From contig FR879613.1 in NCBI GenBank assembly GCA_000434475.1, positions 2,031 through 8,486 of the forward strand: a stretch of DNA of 6,456 bases, in the 5' to 3' direction. The notes under the pieces are model-generated. The model did no database searches, was not told where the DNA came from, and was given only the letters and a program-made list of their open reading frames with translations. This document shows, piece after piece, positions 3,792 through 6,456 of this stretch. Source of the stretch: Dialister sp. CAG:486. Lineage in GTDB: Bacteria > Bacillota > Negativicutes > Veillonellales > Dialisteraceae. Numbering within the stretch: position 1 is the stretch's first letter; every line of letters begins with the position of its first letter. A program made the translations under genes and the position numbers.

Positions 3792-5540
3792 TTGGAAACG
3801 AAACGTGATTTTATCTGGAAGATGGGCGGCCAGCAGGGACAGGGTGTCGAGTCCTGCGGTGAGATCCTCGGCAAGGTCCTGGCGCAGGAAGGATACTCTC
3901 TGTTCAGCCAGCGTCTCTTTGCTTCCCGTATCAAGGGTGGCCACACCACCATTGCGCTGCGTATTGCGACGAAAGAAATCGCGACCATTGGCGAGCATGT
4001 AGACTGTCTGGTCGCACTCGATCAGGAAACGATCGATATCCATGGCAAGGAAGTGCCGGAAGGCGGCGTCATCATCGCCGATGATGCGTTCCTTCCGAAA
4101 TTTGAAGCACATACCGGTCGTATGTTCCTTGCACTCCCGATCACGGAGCTGGCGAAGAAATACGGCAGCATGCAGATGAAGAATATCGCAGCGCTCGGCA
4201 TGAGCGCCGGCGTGCTGGGATTCCCGGAAGAACCATTCTACGGCTTCATCGCCGACCGCTTTGCCAAGAAGGGCGATGAAATCATTTCTAAAAACAAGGC
4301 GATCTTCAAGGATGGCTATGATACAGCCATCGCTGCGATGCACGGCGTAGAGCTTGGAAAGCTCGCGACCCCGCCGAAGAAGGACCAGCTCTACCTGCTC
4401 GGCAATGAAGCAGCAGCGCTTGGCGCGATTTCCGCAGGGGCCCGCTTCATGGCATCCTACCCGATCACGCCGGCGACGGAGATCATGGAATACATGATCA
4501 AAGTCATCCATAAGATCCATGGCACTGTCGTACAGACCGAAGATGAGCTCTCTTCCTGCATGATGGCGATGGGCGGCGGCTATGCAGGCGTTCGTGCCTT
4601 CACTGCGACCTCCGGCCCAGGGCTCTCCCTGATGGCAGAGTCGATCTCCATGGCAGCGACCGCAGAGATCCCGGTCGTCATCATCGATGTCATGCGTGCC
4701 GGCCCGTCCACAGGCATGGCGACCAAGGTGGAACAGAGCGACATCCGCTATGCGATCGGCTCCGGCCATGGTGATGCGGAAAAGATCGTCCTTGCGGCCG
4801 CTTCTATCGAAGACTGCTACTACATCACACAGGAAGCCTTCAACCTTGCTGAAAAGTTCCAGACTCCGGTCATCGTCCTTTCCGACCTGCAGTTCGGCAT
4901 GTGCAAGCAGTCCGTCCCGGCCTTTGACCTTCACCGTGTCGGGATCGAGCGCGGCAAGCTCATCCGCGAAGGCCTGCCGGAACTTGATGCGAAGAAGAAA
5001 GAATACTTCCATCGTTTCGAAGATGTGGAAGACGGCATCTCCCCGAGAACCATCCCGGGCGTGAAGAACGGCATGTTCCTCTCCACGGGCCTCGAACACA
5101 ATGTCTTCGGCAAACCGGCAGAAGGCGTGGGCGACCGTGTGATGGAGATGGAAAAGCGCCATCGCAAATTTGCCGGAGTACCGGAAGCGATCACCCCATT
5201 CTACGTCAACCATGAAGATACAGAATGCGACCTGCTCCTCGTAGGCATCACCTCCACCGGCGGTGCGATCGATGAAGCCTACGAAGCGCTCGAAGCAGAA
5301 GGCAAGAAGGTAAACCACCTGCACCTGCGTCTGCTCTCGCCATTCCCGACCGAAGCCCTTCGCCCCTACATCGAAGGCGCGAAGAAAGTCCTCATCGTAG
5401 AAGAAGACCTGACAGAGCAGCTCCGCGAGCTCTTTGCAATCCATTTCTCCTGCCATGACAAGCTGCTGTCCTGCCTGCAGTATGACGGCACTCCGTTCAC
5501 GGCATCCACCATTCTCAAAAAAGCTAAGGAGGTCTTCTAA
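3792..5540 (+). CDS. korA: 2-oxoacid:ferredoxin oxidoreductase, fused gamma-alpha subunit (KorA-like)
   Basis: A 582-residue subunit of a CoA-dependent 2-oxoacid:ferredoxin oxidoreductase. Residues about 8-190 are the gamma domain, opening with KMGGQQGQGVES (10-21) and SRIKGGHTT (45-53). From about 200 comes the alpha, pyrimidine-binding region: GNEAAALG (204-211), the signature YPITP (223-227), TEDE (249-252), which includes an acidic residue characteristic of the thiamine site, and TSGPG (273-277). A transketolase-C-like domain fills about 478-582 (LLLVGITSTGGA, then RLLSPFP and KVLIVEEDLT). The gamma-alpha order and length match two-subunit enzymes of the Sulfolobus and mycobacterial KorAB type. 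There is no ferredoxin-like CxxCxxC domain, so electrons should leave through the KorB cluster directly to ferredoxin. The most likely substrate is 2-oxoglutarate, but related enzymes also take pyruvate or other 2-oxoacids. TTG start as set by the ribosome binding site. korB follows after 1 nt. Confidence 0.93.
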   Translation: METKRDFIWKMGGQQGQGVESCGEILGKVLAQEGYSLFSQRLFASRIKGGHTTIALRIATKEIATIGEHVDCLVALDQETIDIHGKEVPEGGVIIADDAFLPKFEAHTGRMFLALPITELAKKYGSMQMKNIAALGMSAGVLGFPEEPFYGFIADRFAKKGDEIISKNKAIFKDGYDTAIAAMHGVELGKLATPPKKDQLYLLGNEAAALGAISAGARFMASYPITPATEIMEYMIKVIHKIHGTVVQTEDELSSCMMAMGGGYAGVRAFTATSGPGLSLMAESISMAATAEIPVVIIDVMRAGPSTGMATKVEQSDIRYAIGSGHGDAEKIVLAAASIEDCYYITQEAFNLAEKFQTPVIVLSDLQFGMCKQSVPAFDLHRVGIERGKLIREGLPELDAKKKEYFHRFEDVEDGISPRTIPGVKNGMFLSTGLEHNVFGKPAEGVGDRVMEMEKRHRKFAGVPEAITPFYVNHEDTECDLLLVGITSTGGAIDEAYEALEAEGKKVNHLHLRLLSPFPTEALRPYIEGAKKVLIVEEDLTEQLRELFAIHFSCHDKLLSCLQYDGTPFTASTILKKAKEVF

Positions 5541-5541
5541 G

Positions 5542-6408
5542 ATGGCATCACCGCGCGACTATAAAAATACCATTATTCCGAACTGGTGCCCCGGCTGCGG
5601 CGACTACGGCATTCAGAATGCCATCAGCGCTGTCTGTGCGAAAAAAGGCTGGGCGAATGAAGACATCACCCTGATCTCCGGCATTGGCTGCTCGTCCCGT
5701 ATCGGCGGCTACCAGTACTGCTACGGCGCTCATACCACCCACGGCAGAGCTCTTCCCTTCGCACAGGGCATCAAGTGTGCAAACAAGGACACCCATATGA
5801 TCGTCTGCTCCGGCGACGGTGACTCCTATGCCATCGGTCTCGGCCATGCCATGCATGCGATGAAGAGAAATATGGACATCACCTACCTCGTCTTCGATAA
5901 TCAGGTCTACGGCCTCACCAAAGGCCAGACCTCTCCGGCCTCCTCCCAGGGCTTCGTCACCAAGACCACCCCGGACGGCAACCCGATGACCCCGCTCGAT
6001 GCACCATCCATGGCCATCGCAGCCGGTGCCACCTTCGTCGCACAGGCCTATGCCATCGATGGCAAGAACCTCGTCGACATCATTGAAAAAGCCGTCGATC
6101 ACAAAGGCTTCTCTTACGTCAATATCTTCACCCCGTGCGTGACCTTCAACCATTTCAATACCGTCGAATGGTACAATACCCACCTGAAGAAGATCTCCGA
6201 CGTCCGTGAATCCTACGATCCGACCAGCAAAGCCCAGGCCTTCCACCTCCTCGCAGAGACCGACAGCCTCGTCACCGGCGTCATCTACGAAGAGACCGGC
6301 GCCCTTCCTTTTGGCGACATCGTACCGTCCAAAGATATCGCGCTCGTCGACTATGTAGAAAAGCCGAGCCAGGAAGTCTTCGACGACCTCTGCAAGGAAT
6401 TTAGATAG
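5542..6408 (+). CDS. korB: 2-oxoacid:ferredoxin oxidoreductase, beta subunit (KorB-like)
   Basis: A 288-residue beta subunit that binds thiamine diphosphate and one [4Fe-4S] cluster. The cluster ligands expected for this family are all present: Cys16 and Cys19 in WCPGCG, Cys50 in GIGCSS, and Cys199 in TPCVTFN. The thiamine diphosphate/Mg motif runs from GDGD (91-94) to DNQVYGLT (119-126). The following KGQTSP segment is typical of KorB and of 2-oxoacid oxidoreductases of broad specificity. Length is normal for the family. The ATG lies 9 nt after AAGGAGG (5526-5532), which sits inside the end of korA, and only 1 nt separates the korA stop from this start, so the two are surely co-transcribed and probably translationally coupled. 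A frame that extends upstream to 5434 lies inside korA and is discarded. Together KorA and KorB form the active enzyme, able in principle to run in the oxidative or the carboxylating direction depending on ferredoxin redox state. Confidence 0.95.
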   Translation: MASPRDYKNTIIPNWCPGCGDYGIQNAISAVCAKKGWANEDITLISGIGCSSRIGGYQYCYGAHTTHGRALPFAQGIKCANKDTHMIVCSGDGDSYAIGLGHAMHAMKRNMDITYLVFDNQVYGLTKGQTSPASSQGFVTKTTPDGNPMTPLDAPSMAIAAGATFVAQAYAIDGKNLVDIIEKAVDHKGFSYVNIFTPCVTFNHFNTVEWYNTHLKKISDVRESYDPTSKAQAFHLLAETDSLVTGVIYEETGALPFGDIVPSKDIALVDYVEKPSQEVFDDLCKEFR

Positions 6409-6456
6409 CAGATCGCCTCCTTCTGGAGAAAAGCGGGAGAAGCGGTGAGAAATCTG
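6409..6456. other. Short tail after korB, no gene recognised
   Basis: Forty-eight bases follow the korB stop. CAGAT at 6409-6413 and ATCTG at 6452-6456 are complementary, and the interior has imperfect complementarity (CTCCTTCT against AGAAGCGG-like), but there is no T-tract in view. I cannot say whether the operon ends here or continues beyond the window. Confidence 0.4.

Noticed and set aside
3759..5456. A 565-codon open frame on the minus strand across korA
   Set aside because: Same reasoning: korA is unmistakable on the plus strand, and the antisense product is a low-complexity mix of Asp, Arg, His and Phe typical of shadow frames.

Overview
The window looks like chromosomal sequence from a strictly anaerobic, mid-GC Bacillota. 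AGGAGG-type ribosome binding sites lie 7-9 nt from their starts, there is a two-subunit ferredoxin-dependent 2-oxoacid oxidoreductase, and GC-leaning coding regions alternate with repeat-rich intergenic DNA. My best guess is the Negativicutes (Dialister/Megasphaera/Selenomonas-like). This rests on protein and repeat style as I remember them, not on a search, so it is only moderately secure.

Layout. (1) 1-448 has no gene. It holds a heptamer tract, an imperfect palindromic repeat element (93-253) and a second heptamer tract, then the ribosome binding site of the first gene. (2) 449-1930 (+) is a complete NAD(P)-dependent aldehyde dehydrogenase with all catalytic motifs, closed by a textbook intrinsic terminator (1942-1973). 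(3) 1974-2431 is non-coding. It contains a MITE-like element of about 250 bp with imperfect terminal inverted repeats and internal hairpins (2045-2298), then a fragment of another repeat family (2355-2412). (4) 2432-2972 (-) is a two-gene cassette: an unrecognised 89-residue protein overlapping by 8 nt a 92-residue DUF4160-like protein, an arrangement that recalls toxin-antitoxin-type pairs. (5) 3093-3602 is a tandem duplication of a 255-bp unit; each copy carries the same class of palindromic element as 93-253. (6) 3603-3791 is AT-rich, with an extended -10 promoter and a structured leader of about 92 nt. (7) 3792-6408 (+) is a two-gene operon. korA starts at TTG, not at the longer upstream possibility, and encodes fused gamma and alpha domains; korB encodes the thiamine-diphosphate and [4Fe-4S] subunit. 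The last 48 bases hold no recognisable gene.

How the genes work together. KorA and KorB should assemble into one enzyme that interconverts a 2-oxoacid plus CoA with an acyl-CoA, CO2 and reduced ferredoxin; 2-oxoglutarate is the likeliest substrate but this is not proven by sequence. The aldehyde dehydrogenase is a separate transcription unit and probably handles acetaldehyde or a similar aldehyde. The small minus-strand cassette has no evident metabolic link and sits between copies of the same repeat sequence, so it may be an acquired module.

The clearest unusual signals are the repeat architecture, the DUF4160 pair flanked by direct repeats, and a korA leader in which a pyrimidine tract can pair either with an upstream purine tract or with the korA Shine-Dalgarno sequence. 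I did not find convincing evidence of a wholly new system.
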